Notes: generated by a model not told the origin, from the letters alone. Positions 32,135-45,262 are shown, counted from the first letter of the stretch. The stretch: 64,000 nucleotides of DNA from Lunularia cruciata (GCA_948567375.1 OX419756.1:71278552-71342551), one strand, 5' to 3'. Program-made: numbers and translations.

Positions 32135-33431
32135 GACAAAGTAACCACAACAGCAAACCAAAACCACCAACTGCAACCGCAAGTCGCAACCGCAAGTACA
32201 CCACCAAGTGCCAACACCACCAAGTACAAGTACAGACTAAGCACCACCCACTAATGTTACTCTAACCAAGATAACTACACTAGGGGAAAGTGTGACCTGT
32301 AATCCCAACATGCACTCTCACGGTCTTCACGTCATCACTTCCTGCCACACCGGAGAGAAACAAAGGTAGTTTGACTGGTCATCACTTCAGCCTCACTACC
32401 GAGAGCACACTAGAGCACCAACGCTCAAAAGTCAAGGCACCTCACACAAACATGGTGCACAAATAGGAAACAGAGAATGGAGGGGGTCTAATCACAAGAA
32501 ATCTAAACAAAAACCCTCCATCTCATAACATAACACGAGACTGACTCTGCCACCATTTGGCATTTGGCATTTGACATAACATAAGTTTAGTCTAAGTCCT
32601 AAGTGACCAAGATGACCAAGAATGGGATCAAACTGCCTCCCCTAGCCAAAGCTACATGTGCATGGATAATAATGGCACAGTCACTAGGACAACAAGTGAA
32701 GGTGTACTAGTTGGCTAGAGCACCAGTCTAGGAACAAGAGATCTAGAGGTCAAACCCTAGTGCACACAATCTAGCAGGAAAGGCAAATTTTGCCGACCAA
32801 TGACCAAGATCTACTCTAAATTAGCTAGCCTCACGCCAACAAGCTAAAACCTTTTGGCCCTTCTAGGCCTTTGTAGCCTCTCATAGCCCACAACCCTACC
32901 TCAAAGCCTCTAAATGCCAAAATTCAGCCAAATGAGGCCTTTCTTCTTGCCACTTCAAACCTCCTCCAAAATTAGCAAGGACTTCTCTAAACTTGCAAAA
33001 GTCCTCCAAATTTGGCCTAAATCTCATGAAAAATCCAGCCATAATTTGACGTAAACCCTAAAGTTGGCTATTTGCCAAATCCCTTGCTAACTTTCCACTC
33101 GAGCTAAATTGAAAATATAAGTTTCTCCAAATCACAAATTCATGAGAATCGTTTCCCAACTCCACCTTCAATTTGACTTTCTGAGCCCAACTTGCAACAA
33201 ATTGGTCCTGCCTTCACCTCTTGAGCTCAAAATCACAACCACTGCTCAAAATTTGGCTAGCACTTCCCCACATGGTCTGCCTTACTGCCAAATCTGCATC
33301 AATTGAACAAGCTTCTGCACACTAGGGAAAAACTAAACTTGAATCATGCTACCAATGATCCACCGAGCTTGGAGATACCACCAACACTCAAAGTTCCTGC
33401 ACCCAATTTCCCCCTGACGTCACTTCTTTGA
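32135..33431 (-). other. P2 leader
   Basis: Matches the P1 leader in the opposite orientation, about 1.3 kb, non-coding. It carries the tRNA-like sequence annotated separately. Confidence 0.75.
32697..32765 (+). other. tRNA-like sequence, antisense in P2 leader
   Basis: Counterpart of 16501-16568. A-box-like TACTAGTTGGCTAGAGC and B-box-like AGGTCAAACCC, with an anticodon loop CTAGGAA (AGG, Pro-like). It lies antisense to the element. Confidence 0.5.
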
Positions 33432-33883
33432 TGTAATCAGCTTCTTTACCACTCTCAACTCAACTCAACTCATATCAGTACTTGATCTGTCACTCTATAA
33501 ATTGCTAACAACTGGGCATTGATTACAATCAAGTCCCACCCACTTGAGCATAGAGAATCCAAGTGACGCTCGCCGGCCTCTATCCACCATAGCCAAGAAC
33601 TCAAAGGCTCAACATCAGAGAAGTGAGCTCTCTGGAGCTGCACTTCAAAAGTATACTCCCTGGACTTGAGCTAGGTCTGAACCCTAACGGTCTTACTGAT
33701 AGCACACTCGACGGTGCAAATGGTGCAAAGTGACGGGGAGCCCCATTGTGAAGTCAGTACCCCAAACACAAAATTTGACCGTTGGAAAGTAGTCTCTGAG
33801 AAACTGTTGAAATAACTCTAACTACTATCACTGCAACTCCAATGTCCAAGCAATCTAGATGCAACACTACAAATGGCGTGACA
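33432..33883 (-). repeat. P2 repeat A1 (5' terminal repeat)
   Basis: 452 bp. In element orientation TGTCACGCC to GATTACA, without a neighbouring B. The plus-strand right border is GTGACA at 33878-33883, then TCTT. Confidence 0.92.
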
Positions 33884-33887
33884 TCTT

Positions 33888-34678
33888 TGACTCCAAGACC
33901 AAAGAAGAAGGGACAAGTACAAAGAAGAAGAACTCTTTGTAAAATGTTCAAGATCAATTAATGGAGATTGCAAAGGAGGCAACAAAAGGACAATTGGCTT
34001 CTCCTTATAACTAGTGGCAAAGGTAATTTTATGTAGAATGAATCGGGGCTTGTTAATTATAAGATCTATGGAGTTATATAGACCTTTGTAATTGTTACTT
34101 TGGTAAGTCCAAAGGTGCATAAATTTTAAATTATTTTTTTTACATGTGTAAGGTGCCTAATTAACCTGCATGTGTATAAGATGAGATAGGATCAGAATTG
34201 AATTGTACAATGTAGATGTAGGTAGGGGATCTTTGGAGTACTTCTACTATTAGATCTCTTTGGGATTGTGAAAATAGAAGTATTAAAAGTTAAAGCTTGA
34301 TATAAATCAGGCTCATTCTTTCTTACTTGAATCTAAACAAAAGATCTCTAACATCTTTGTTGTAAATTGCATGCAACTCAAGAGTATTGGTAAATGTCTT
34401 TGTTGAGTAATGGTTAGGAATCTTCATAGTGGGACCAAAGGTGCTTGAGTGTAGGGTGACATTTATACTTATATAGGGATGTGGTCCTTGAGGAGAAGAG
34501 GAGTGAAGCATCTATGTTAAAGAGTCATATATGAGGAGGAGTAGTAAAAGAACCAAGCAATCACAAAGCATAATATTTGGCCGATACATAAATTCTTTCA
34601 AAATTGTGCCGATTTGATAAGTGTAGTAGCATGCAACCTTTGAAGGTGATATCTTTGGGATGAACTAGCCTTTTAATT
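33888..34678. other. flank of P2, unassigned
   Basis: The first about 150 bases read as lysine-rich coding-like sequence (for example DSKTKEEGTSTKKK) with stops and may continue the remnant before 14333. The rest shows nothing recognisable up to the F1b target site GGAAT at 34679. Confidence 0.4.
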
Positions 34679-34683
34679 GGAAT

Positions 34684-35098
34684 TGTAACAATATAGACTT
34701 AATAGTCAAGTTAGTTGAGACTTATGAAGTAGCAAATATGCCAACTTAGCCAAGAATTGTATGAATATTCTAAAAATAGCAAGGAAGCTACTTGGTACCT
34801 TCCAAGTATTGAGTAATGTGTATGCCAAGTAGTGATTTTTAGGAAAAAGCTTATTGGGAATCTTTTTGTCTAGCTTAGCTTGCATGCCAAGTAGGCAGCT
34901 TCTTGAAAAACTTCTTGGTTAGCTTAGCTTGCACTCTAAGAAGACAGCTTTTAGAAAGATTCACAAGAAGCTTCTTAAGAGATTATATTTTCCCTATAAA
35001 TACCAAAGCCTAAGCTCATGCTAAGCATTCAGAGTTCCTCCTTTCAAGAGTCCTAATGTGATCTTCCATTCTCTTATTTCTCTCCTTGGTCTATTACA
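34684..35098 (+). repeat. F1b 5' LTR and primer-binding site
   Basis: TGTAACAATATAG to CTATTACA, 415 bp, with a TATAAATA box near 34995. The primer-binding site TGATATTAGAGC (35100-35111) has two changes from the initiator tRNA-Met complement. The GAA/TTC palindromes are partly decayed. Confidence 0.9.
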
Positions 35099-35479
35099 TT
35101 GATATTAGAGCAAGAATGGGATGGATAGAATTTATGGACCACCAAATCTATTTCTCCCAAACCGTTGGGATTTTTGTGTCTATGTATTACCCAAGCATCA
35201 TTTTATGCATTTCATCATCTCATGCTTTGGGCATAATTTTCTAAATGCAACTACCTTGTCTAATGATACTTACTGATACTTGTCTAATGATAATGTCTTA
35301 TGTCTTATAATACCACCCTTGATACTTTTGATTGTAACTTATGGAGAATGGTGGGCATGTTGTATTTATGTTAACTTAGATAATTGTAGATAGTTTGATA
35401 GGGTAGTAGTCATAGAAGAAACACCCTAAGTTATCATTGCTATGTAGTAACAAATCAAGCCCCTTACTCAATTGTTGGA

Positions 35480-36300
35480 AGAAGGAGACCATCAACAAAA
35501 AGAGCATGTAAAGAGAGCATCATTTTGAGAAAGGGAAGAATGAATCCAATTTCCAAAACCTACGGTATTTGAAGGCAAGAATCTCCTAAGCATAGTGGAG
35601 AATTTGTGTTTGATTATGAATATTATATTGAAGTTACAAATCTTCAAGATGATTGGAGATAAATCTTCTTGACTTCAAGCCAATTGGTAGCAAAACTGAG
35701 TAGAACAAGCCAATCTTGACATAGGAAGAATTCAAGTGTGCAATAATTAGGAAATTTTGAGCCATAAATGTTACACAACCACATGAGATAGATTGGAAAA
35801 ATTGAAGCAAACTGGGTTTGTGAGAAGCTACATCACTCAATTCTAGAACACCATAATGCAAATTCCAAATATACTAGAAGGTGAATCTCCAGATCAATTT
35901 GTGAGGGGCTTAAAGTCATGCACCAAATTAGAAGTGACCATGTGAGGGCCCAAATGCTTGGAGGAAGCCATGCAGTTGGCTGAGCGCTTTGATTCCTTGG
36001 TTGCAACAACTTGGTCTTGACCTTGACCTTCACACATAAAACCTACCAATCTAGTATACACGGGGGAGGAGCCAACACCAACGGAGATTGATGTCATTCA
36101 ATAGAGACCACTTGGTACTAGAGATAGAGAAAGATTATGACAAAATGGTGGTTGCTTTTATTGTCACCAAATTGGACATTACATTGCTAAATTTCCACCC
36201 AAGAATGGACGACCCCTACAAATTGCCCAAATGGAGTTTGTGGAGCATGATGATCACAGAAACAAAGAATCCCAATAGAGGAGTTTGAGCCACCTACTAA
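35480..36300 (+). pseudogene. F1b gag
   Basis: Collinear with F1a gag. Readable pieces in mixed frames include KLKQTGFVRSYIT (near 35800), the LEGESPDQFVRGLKS block (near 35880) and a zinc knuckle at 36153-36194 in which the last Cys has become Phe (CFYCHQIGHYIAKF). Multiple stops. Confidence 0.8.
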
Positions 36301-36329
36301 GAACTTGATTAGTTACAATGGGATTGAAA

Positions 36330-36953
36330 GCTTAACCTATGCAATTTTGTTTCACTTGCAGGGTATGATATTTGATTGTGGTTGTAGGATTTTGGTTAAT
36401 TCTAGAAATTCAAAGAATTATATGTCCATACAATTAACAAAGGAATGAGGTATTCCTATCAAGCAAGTTATTAAAACTACATTGACGATGGTAGATGGCA
36501 GATGGTAGTAAGGGATTTGCATTCCATACCTCACATCCTATAGCATTCAAGATTGAGAAGGAGTATTTAATATGTATAAGGTTTGTAGTAGCACATCTAT
36601 ACTATGAACTCATATTTAAAGTGTATGAGGTTTGCTTTGGATTGAACATCATAAGGTTCAATTTGATTGGACCTAATGAAAAATCAAGTACAACACCAAG
36701 GTAAGATTTACCAATTAGATTTTATGGTACCTTTGAGTAAGATATCTAAGAATAGTCAATCCAAATATGGGAAGTTTATTATTAAACCAACCATAGAGCA
36801 AACTTTGGAGGAAGATATTCCTATTTTTACAATGTAGATCAAGACTATTGTGCATGGGGAATCTAATGAGGACCAAAATCTCATCAAACAATGGTTGATC
36901 AAATAGTTTAGGAGTTTGTGGATATGTTTTGGATGATTTGTCAAAGGGGTAAC
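36330..36953 (+). pseudogene. F1b protease and RT N-terminal part
   Basis: RILVNSRNSKNYM (near 36386) corresponds to the catalytic DSG of retropepsin, with Asp changed to Asn and Gly to Arg. The stretch up to 36953 is the section deleted in F1a. Beyond MFWMICQRG the frame runs into solo LTR B. Confidence 0.65.
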
Positions 36954-37686
36954 TATAATACTGCAACTACCAAGGAAGAGAGAAAACACAGATTTCACAC
37001 TCAATCCTCTAATGCCCCAAAGGAGCACCTTCTCTTTATTACATAGACAAAGAAGATCTCCAAGGAAGCTCCACCATAGGATTAGGCACATAGATAGGTG
37101 ATGTTTCAGCAAGCATCACCCTTGGATTACCCACTTGGATGTGTGATATGTTGGTCCCGGTCCTATCTGGTTGGTCAAACAAGCTTTGACCAGATGGAAT
37201 ATTTTGGGGAATCTTCTTGTAGGAATCTCAAAATCACATAGGTGAGGTATTTTTAGAAAGCTCTTGAAAAGAAAAACTAGGGGGAGTGAAGGCCAGCTTG
37301 TCATCCATCCGGGGGAGTGATTGGCACATTTTTGAGACCTAATTCATCCGTTTAGGCCTCCAAAATTGCCTTCAAAGATTTCAAGTATATTTAGATTCCT
37401 ATTCTATTAGTAGAAGTCCCCTTTGGCAATACCTCTTTCTGATCTATTAAGTCCACCATGTGTAATATCCTTCGAGATATACCAAACCAATTCTTACCTT
37501 TAAATCATATGTCTAGCTATTGGTTCTAAGGTTTTCAAGTCTATTTTGGTTTCTGCCCTATTAGTAAAAGTACTCTTTTGGTGATACTTCTATCTGATCT
37601 GCTTTGTACATCATGTATAACATCATTCCAGATATTATCAAACCAAATTTCACATCTAGATCATATGGCTAGCTCTTGGTATTACA
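36954..37686 (-). mobile_element. solo LTR B (733 bp) in F1b
   Basis: Reverse orientation copy of LTR A. The right end keeps TATTACA complement order; the left end TATAATACT has one change from TGTAATACT. No matching 5-bp duplication is visible (GTAAC and AATTC), perhaps through mutation or a small loss. No internal region. Confidence 0.85.
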
Positions 37687-38480
37687 AATTCACTCTCTTC
37701 ATGGTATGCCCTTCAAGATTGAGTTATGGTTAGGAAGTAGTCTAATGAGTAAACCAATCTATTGGGTCTCACCAAAGGAGTTGGAAGAGCTTCAAATAAC
37801 ATTGATGGACTTGTTGAAGAAGGGTTCATACAACATAGTACATCTCCTTGGGAAGCATCGGTACTTTTTGTCCCAAAGAAGGATAAAGGACTTTGCTTCT
37901 GTATTGATTACTATGGTCTCAATAAACAAAATAGTGAAGAATTCATATCCTTTACCTTGAATTGATGACTTGCTAGATCAATTGAGTGGAGCATGGTACT
38001 TTTCCAAGTTGGATCTTTGAAGTAATTATTGGCAAATACCCATTGATAGAAATAATGTGCAAAAGATTACCTTTTTCACAAGGTATGGGTATTGTGAATG
38101 GAGAGTTCTACCTTTTAGGCTCACTAATGCTCTGGAAATCTTCATGGATCAGATGCACGAGATATTGGATGGGTTATTGGATCAGTACATGATGGTGTTC
38201 TTGGATGATATTTTAATCTATACAAAGATGGAGGTAGAAAAAACATATCACATGTAATAAGTCCTAAGATGTCTTCATAGATGGGAATTTTATAGCAAGA
38301 AGTCAAAGTGTGCCTTGTAGTCAAAGGAAGTTACCTTCTTGGATCATAAAATTTCATCAAAAGGGATCAAGATGTAAGAGGAGAAAATCAAGGTCATTAT
38401 TGATTGGCCTTCTATAAAAGATGCCACCAAAGTATGGTTATTTAATAGATTGGCAAGTTTTATCAATGATTCATCCACTA
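37687..38480 (+). pseudogene. F1b reverse transcriptase
   Basis: Resumes after LTR B with HGMPFKIELWLGSS, then [34 protein letters not shown] and FFTRYGYCEWRVLPFRLTNA. The active site VFLDDILIY (near 38190-38220) keeps both Asp residues. Frames change at least twice and TGA/TAG codons occur, so it is inactive. The order equals that of F1a from the palm on. Confidence 0.88.
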
Positions 38481-39000
38481 TTATGCTCATGTGGCGACAC
38501 TATTAATTTGATCTCTTGGAGAAGACCTCAAACTTTGAATAGACCACCAAACACAAAGAAGCATTCTAGAAGTTGAAACATATGATGTCTTCAAGACCTA
38601 TTCTTCAACCATACGATCCTCATCTACCTTGTATGATTGATTTTGATGCTTCTAACTTTACCAATGGAGCCATGTTGTAGCATGAATTTCCAAATAAGTT
38701 ACATCCCATTGCCTTTGTGTCTTGCCGACTAAACACTATAGAAAGGAATTATTCTAATCAAGATCAAGAATAACTAGCAATGGCATATACCATCAAGGTA
38801 TGAGAGCATTATCTCTTAGGGAAACAAATGATCATGCAAACTGATCACAAATCCTTGTTGCCAACATTACATTTGGAGCACATGAAGAGTCAACATCATC
38901 AATTGGAGGAACAACTATAGTTGTTTGACATTAAACTTGAGTACAAAACTAATAGGTTCCATGCCATCCCAAAATATCCTATCATGATGACCACATTTAA
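38481..39000 (+). pseudogene. F1b RNase H
   Basis: LKHMMSSRPILQPYD, IDFDASNFTNGAM, then FVSCRLNTIERNYS and, unlike F1a, the intact TDHKSLL block near 38840-38860. Several TAG codons interrupt it. It ends with LEYKTNRFHAIP. Confidence 0.82.
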
Positions 39001-39960
39001 AGACTCTTCTTCTAATCATGGCGGCACTTACAACAATGTTAATTGACTCAAAAGTCCAACACCCTAATTGGGTACCCTACAACACCATTGGTAATGGCCC
39101 AACATGGCACGAGAGTTTGGCCAATCTTGTGAGAGTTGCCAATGCAATAAGACCAATAACCAAAAATTGAGTGGACTCCTTCAACCACTTCCTATCCAAT
39201 CTGCTCAATGCGAACATGTGAGGTTAGATCTCATTACATCCTTGCCCAAGACAAAGCAAGGTCACACAACAATATTAGTGTTTGTTGATAAGCTTAGTAG
39301 GCAAATCTATTTGGCATCAATGTCTGATGTACTGGAAGCTCCAAATTGGCCCAAATCTACTTTGACAATGTCTCCAAGCATCATAAGATGCCTTTTGTAC
39401 TCAACTCTCATTGTGATCCTTGATTTACCAAAAAAATTGGCAAACACTCTTCTAGCTACTTTGCACCAAGTTTGCTTTCTTCACAACCTATCATCCTAAA
39501 AATGATGGACAAATTGAATATGAAAAATGCATCCTTGGAAGATATACTTCATGCATTTGTTAATGTTCATCATACCAATTCCGATGAATGCCTTACAACT
39601 TCATAGTTTACCTGCAATAACTCTGAGCAAGCAAGCACTAGATTCTCTCTAAACTCACTTTAGGCAAAACCCATTGTTCTAGATTCCCTTCTTGCTCCTC
39701 TTTTATCTCATGTCTGTCATACTTCTACCTTCTACCATAATATCCCAATCCCTACAACAAGCCAAATCTCATCTCCTTGTTACTCAAAATCATCCAAAAT
39801 AATATGCGGACCAACACCGTTATGATTTCACCATTCAACTTAGTGATCTACCCTTCTCACTTATTATCAAAGTTTGTAAACTTGCTCCTAATTGGGTAGG
39901 TCCATTTAAGGTCACCCAAATCATGTCTCTTGTTGCTTATTGACTTGCCTTGCCTTACCA
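39001..39960 (+). pseudogene. F1b integrase
   Basis: The HHCC half is mostly missing (the frame begins at RESCQCNK-like CESCQCNKTNN near 39127). RLDLITSLPKTKQGH holds the first Asp. DGQIEYE near 39510 keeps the Glu position that is Lys in F1a. Frameshifts and stops follow. The GPF-like end LAPNWVGPFKVTQ is readable near 39880-39920. Confidence 0.82.
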
Positions 39961-40039
39961 TATGCAAATCCATCTTGTCTTCCATGTTTCTAATCTATCT
40001 TCCTTTTCCTCTTGTGTCTAACCACCTCCTCTTCCCATC

Positions 40040-40240
40040 TCTTCAATGATCATGAGGAGTATGAATTTGATAGTATCTTTGCACATTGCCATCAATATGA
40101 CCACCAACAACATACTTAGTACAAAGTTCTTTGAAAAGGTTATCCCCTTCATGATGCAACCTAGGAGCCTCTTTCTTGTCTCCACAATGCCCATGCAAGA
40201 GTTTGAAGCTTCCATGGTAATGAGGACGTCACCAACTAAT
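40040..40240 (+). pseudogene. F1b chromodomain
   Basis: NDHEEYEFDSIFAH, then YKVL, KGYPLHDAT and EPL in one frame with two TAG codons, one of them replacing the Trp before EP. A clear but dead chromodomain, collinear with F1a. Confidence 0.8.
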
Positions 40241-40251
40241 GGTTGGGAATA

Positions 40252-40680
40252 TGTAACAATATGGAGTTTAAAGATGAGAAAGTCGGACTAACAAAGTAGC
40301 AAATATGCAAATTTAGCCAAGAATAATAGGAATATTCTAGAAACATCTAGGAAGCTACTTGATACCTTCCAAGTATAGGGTAATGTCTATGCCAAGTGGT
40401 GACTTCTAAGAGGAATCTTCTTGGGAAGCTTCCTCCTAGTTTAGCTTGCATGCCAAGTAGGCGGCTTCTAGAAGGAAGCTTCTTGAGAAGCTTCATGGTT
40501 AGCTTAGCTTGCATTCTAAGAATGTGGCTTTTAAGAATCTTCTTGAGAAGCTTTTCAAGAGCCTTGTATGTTTCCTAGAAATAACAAATCCCAAGCTCAT
40601 GCTAGGTATTCAAAGTTTCACTCATTCAAGAGTTCCAATATGATCTTCCATTCTCTTATTTCTCTCCATGGTCTATTACA
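40252..40680 (+). repeat. F1b 3' LTR
   Basis: TGTAACAATATGG to CTATTACA, 429 bp, followed by AGAAT (target copy with one change). It holds TTCtaGAA and GAAgcTTC units near 40465-40495. Confidence 0.93.
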
Positions 40681-43116
40681 AGAATGAAACAAATTTTGGA
40701 TTAGTCTGGAATTAACTTGTTGTAAAAGCTATTTTTTGTTTTCCATTGCCATAGTGCACCACAAGGGATGACACTAGACAATTTTGGTAATGGTTCTTGC
40801 CCAAGAGGTCAAATATATAATACCAACAAAACTGCAAGATAGTGACACTTCTCTTTGATTCTAGCTATAATAAGTATTTCCAAAATACTGAAGGGAATGA
40901 CTTGACTTGTTACTTACAAACATATCACTTTTTAGTTGACATTGAATTATTGCAATAACATTCTTTTCCTACTTCTAGTATGACTTTTATAATGTTAAAA
41001 CTATATAAATTTGGTAGAAGAATGCAAGTTAGAAATAGATATTCATAAAAAGAAAGGTTACAGGCTTGAATCTAGTAAGAGCAAAGTAAGATTACAAACA
41101 ATCAAGATACAAGAAAGTGATAAAGGGCAACCACGTAGGAAAAATGAAGGATGAGAAGACCCTATCAAGCCATACAAGGGAAAGACAAAAAAGGTAACGT
41201 GGGGCTAAGCCCCAATAGAGTCTATATGAGAAATCTGCCCTACCGCACCTAAGATATCCAAGCTATGCAAGTCGTATGGTCTACACACAACTAGAGCATC
41301 CAAAGAAATGTTACCTAATGTGATTGCTCTCCTCTGGATTGCACCAGCCACTAACCTCTGCAGAGCAATGGACACATGCTGTCTAAAATATACTACAAAG
41401 TATGAGAGTGAGAGTGGTACCCCCTGACGCCTCACATGATAAGCTCAAGATACAAGAAAGTGAAACATATACTTATGATAAACCCATAAGGAATCATAAT
41501 GTGGTAGAGGAATAATAAGCATAACTTTATAATCATGTACATGACAAAAATGTTCATTAAACATAAGCTTACTAAATGGACCCTTGTAAAGTAGATGAAA
41601 TGTGTCATTATGGTTCTTTAAAAAAAGACAGATTCAAAAAAACATTTGAAACAAGGGGAAATAATTGGTGGTTGAAGCATTAATGCTTAACTTAGTGTTC
41701 CAAATGATGCTCATATTTGAAGGAAAGTATATGTACATTAAAAATTAATATTATGATCTTTATCTAAATTAGACATTTTAAAACTAGTTAGTGTTTTAGT
41801 GAACATTTACTTGCCTTATTGAATCCAAAGGTCATCTTGACACAAACGACAACACGAGCTTCAAGATCTAAAGGTTTAGTAATATGAGAACACTCATCAC
41901 TCATTTAGTAGAGATATTCATTTCATGTTTATCCAAAGGCCATGTAGACCCAAATAAGCTTGACTAGATAAGATTTGAAGTTTTGTTAATATGATTCCAA
42001 TATGAAAATTGATAGAACCCTCAAGAATATATAAATATATAAGTACAAGCTAAATTTTCTTTGTCTTATATACTATCTTGAATGAATAAGATTAGGACAA
42101 AAATTTACATTAAGAGGAGGAGGATGAATCATCAATTGATGCAACATTTTTGACAAAAGATTCAAACAGTGTACCTATTTAATCTCAAGTGAGTGTAATT
42201 GCAAAGAAATTTATTTTCTTTCAGATTCTTATTGTTGCTACATGATTTAGATTGTGCATGTTAGATTTTGTCAAAATTGTGAAACCTCTAAGAATAGGAA
42301 ACTTTGTTTGGAAATTGTGAGCACTTTAATTATCTCAATCTAGTTGTTCCTTGAACTTGACATAACATCTATTATGATAATGTCCCATTTTCTTTCCAAT
42401 ATCCTTTAATAAATATTTAGTATAAGGTGAATTCATTCTTTCCTATCAATGGCAGGAAATTTAGATTACTTTAGCATTTTTCCATCAAAAAGACTGCTTT
42501 ATTCCCAATATATCCCTTATCCAAATAAGCTCATTCTACTTTGCCTATATTTCTTCAACTTCAGTTGAACTTGCTTGACAGATAGCTTTTGGAAGAACAA
42601 GAGAACCTTAGTGCAAAATCCTCAAATTACAAATTTAAAGATCAACCAGATTTTGAATATCTTGGGATGCAATTGGATGCTTGGTTGTCTCATAAGAAGA
42701 TTTAGACCCATGAACATTATACCAACTCATCAAGCTATTAGCAATGAGTTAACCTTGATTGATCACATGTAGGCCATTTTTCCAAGTGTTTCGTGAAGCT
42801 ATTCTATCCTTGGAATGCCACTTACATACTTACCTATTTCTGTTTAATGCTTTTGAATAGGGTTTGGGATGGACAGATCATTCATTATAGGTAGCATATT
42901 GCTTATCTATGCGTATCTATTGATAAGTTTTCTACTCAATTTACTTCATATCTTCTTTTGTATATTTATGCTCTTTACTACTCAATTGGGAACTTGAGTA
43001 AATCTAAGTAGCTCTATTTATTCTAGAGTCTACTTGTGAAGAAGGTTAAGAGATTGGCTTTTGATAATGGCTCACTCACACAAGAAAATTATTATTTAAA
43101 AAAAAATTTGAACAAA

Positions 43117-43143
43117 AGAGTTAGAGTTTTGCACTCTAACTCT
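43117..43143. repeat. perfect 11-bp inverted repeat
   Basis: AGAGTTAGAGT, a 5-nt spacer, then ACTCTAACTCT. It could form a hairpin. No gene context. Confidence 0.7.
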
Positions 43144-43626
43144 ATTCTAGAAGCACAAGACAGTTTTAGAAGAAAGATATCTAAACCGGAAACCTCTTTG
43201 TTGGTTAATGTAAAGTTAAGTCAAGGGAACTAATAAAACTTATTCCCTTTGGAGTGAATTTTATTGTGAAGCAAAGGTCCTGCCTAAAACCAATGTAGTA
43301 AGACTTGGAGATGCGAATAGTCAATCAAAGTATAAAGTTGATGGAAGAAAAGTATAAAAGGGACTACAATGATAAATCTTAGTATTGCAAGAGATAGCTC
43401 AAACACTTAGTATCCTATATAGTTAAAGAAATATGTCCCAATGCTCCATGAATCTAGTTTACACTTCCAACTTGCTAGTCCCATGCAAGATGAAGATCCA
43501 TGTGAAATCTAGTGTGTGATTCAACCTACAAAGCAAAAGCCTTTTTAGGATATGAAAGAGCGTGATACAAACTTATATAATGAGATTTTGAGTTCAATGT
43601 CTTAAATCTGTACATGGTGCGCATTT

Positions 43627-43654
43627 CACAAATGTGTATCACATTTGTGATACA
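43627..43654. repeat. two overlapping palindromes
   Basis: CACAAATGTG-TAT-CACATTTGTG (43627-43649), and overlapping it GTATCACA-TT-TGTGATAC. No gene context is visible. Confidence 0.7.
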
Positions 43655-45262
43655 CGTGATATAGTAGAGTATACATCCAATCTTTTGAGCATCTTTTTGG
43701 ATATTTTTTTGCTTTAAATTATACAAGTTAGGTATTCATGCAATGCATGGGATAGTATGTCATGAGAATTTTAGAGATATTTCAGATGGATCTCTTGCAG
43801 CTAAATATAATATTTTATAATTATATAATAATATTTACAACTATCAAATATATATATATATTGTAACTTACCATCCTTATTAAGCAATACAGTAAATCTC
43901 ATTTGAATTGAAGATATATTGAATCTAATACAATTATATTTATTAAAATAATTTAAAACATCACAATATTAAATATAGATATAAATTAAGAGCCATAGCT
44001 TTAATTTCATTTTCTTTTCATCTATTCTTATATTTTGATTTGATAAAAAGTAAAATCATCCTTAAATTTGAACAAGAAGTTAATACTTTATGATTTTACA
44101 TATTTATTGATAATGAGAAGACAAGAAAAAGGAGGAAGGTGAGTACAATTTTAAGACTAAGGAGCAAGGAGACAGTATTTATTACTATGGATGGAGGTTT
44201 GAAAATTGAAAAGCGAGTGACATAGTTATAAAAACAACAAGCCATAAGTAATTGAAATTTTTTAAATTTGTGCTAGAAAATTAAGATAAGTGGTACAAAT
44301 AGAGAAATAAATGAGTCAAATATACCAATTGTGAAAAAAAACAACCAATAAAGACCTTGCTTAAAGTATCAGATAAATAAAAAAATTAATATAAGGATGT
44401 GATTGATTTGTGAATGATTATACTGCTTATTATCTGCAATATTAATGATGCCTTGGATGAAACAATATGATCTAAATTTTAGTTAAAGAAACTAGTAAAT
44501 ATAAAAGTATAGATAATCAATGAAGACAAAGTAAGAGTATGAAACAAAACCTTATCCTTATGTGTGATAGAAAAAACTAAGATCCATGACAAAGATGTAT
44601 TAGTTTGTATTGTACAAGAGATGCAATTAATAGCAAGGAAAACATTGAAAGTGAAATTTGAGAGATGTGATACAAAATATTAAAATCTATCATCCATGAG
44701 GAAGAGATATTGTTATATTATCTATTTGTTATTACTTGGTCTCCCATCAAAGCTAAATGATGGATCACAATATTTAGTCCTTGTATGGATTACACAGCCT
44801 TGCAAAGCTCTATACAGATCACCTCTTTGTAACCAACACCAGTATAAAGATTAAATGCAATCATTGTCATAGAAACATCCTAAAGTCAGATTAGAAGGTC
44901 AGATCAATCTGAAAAAATAGTAGTTTGCAGTAATAGACTTTTGAATAACAAAATTAGGACAAGATTTTGATAACGTGTATTGAAATTTTTTGCATGAAAT
45001 CAATAAATAGTAAAAGTATTGAAATTACCCAAATTAATAACTTCATTAATAAAAAAAAGGTTTCATTTACTTTTCAAAGCTGAATTGATAAAGAGGATAT
45101 TATAAATTGGGTTCTAGATGAAATTATTCTACATATCATCTTCTTGCATTATGTATTGTCATTTCAACAAATGGTTATACAAATTGGTCTCACAATGAAT
45201 TATAGAGTTCATGAATGATACTTTATAATGTACTTAGATTATTATGATATGGGATTAGAAAA

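Larger units (their letters stand above)
14337..33883 (-). mobile_element. P2: methyltransferase/PHD Ty3-gypsy element, split by P1
   Basis: The element runs leftwards and totals about 9.87 kb without P1. In its own direction it reads A1 (33883-33432), leader, gag, protease, C5-methyltransferase, RT, RNase H, integrase and PHD finger, then B1, A2 and B2 at the left end (14993-14337). P1 is inserted in the PHD coding stretch. Flanks TATT (14333-14336) and TCTT (33884-33887) fit a 4-bp duplication with one change. Numerous stops and frameshifts make it inactive, but it is the only copy of the family in the window that still has a near-complete RT. Confidence 0.9.
34684..40680 (+). mobile_element. 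F1b: chromovirus copy split by solo LTR B
   Basis: Same family as F1a: LTRs 34684-35098 and 40252-40680, target duplication GGAAT/AGAAT (one change). It keeps the protease-RT junction that F1a lost, but is full of stops. Solo LTR B sits in the region between protease and RT. About 5.26 kb without LTR B. Confidence 0.93.
40686..45262. other. unassigned intergenic DNA
   Basis: 4.6 kb with only short frames. A 76-codon minus-strand frame (41205-41435) in a slightly GC-richer patch matches nothing I know. Two perfect short palindromes are annotated separately. No LTR ends or coding domains can be supported. Confidence 0.5.

Noticed and set aside
41205-41435. 76-residue minus-strand frame in a GC-richer patch
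   Set aside because: No recognisable domain, no splice or promoter context. Kept only as part of unassigned DNA.
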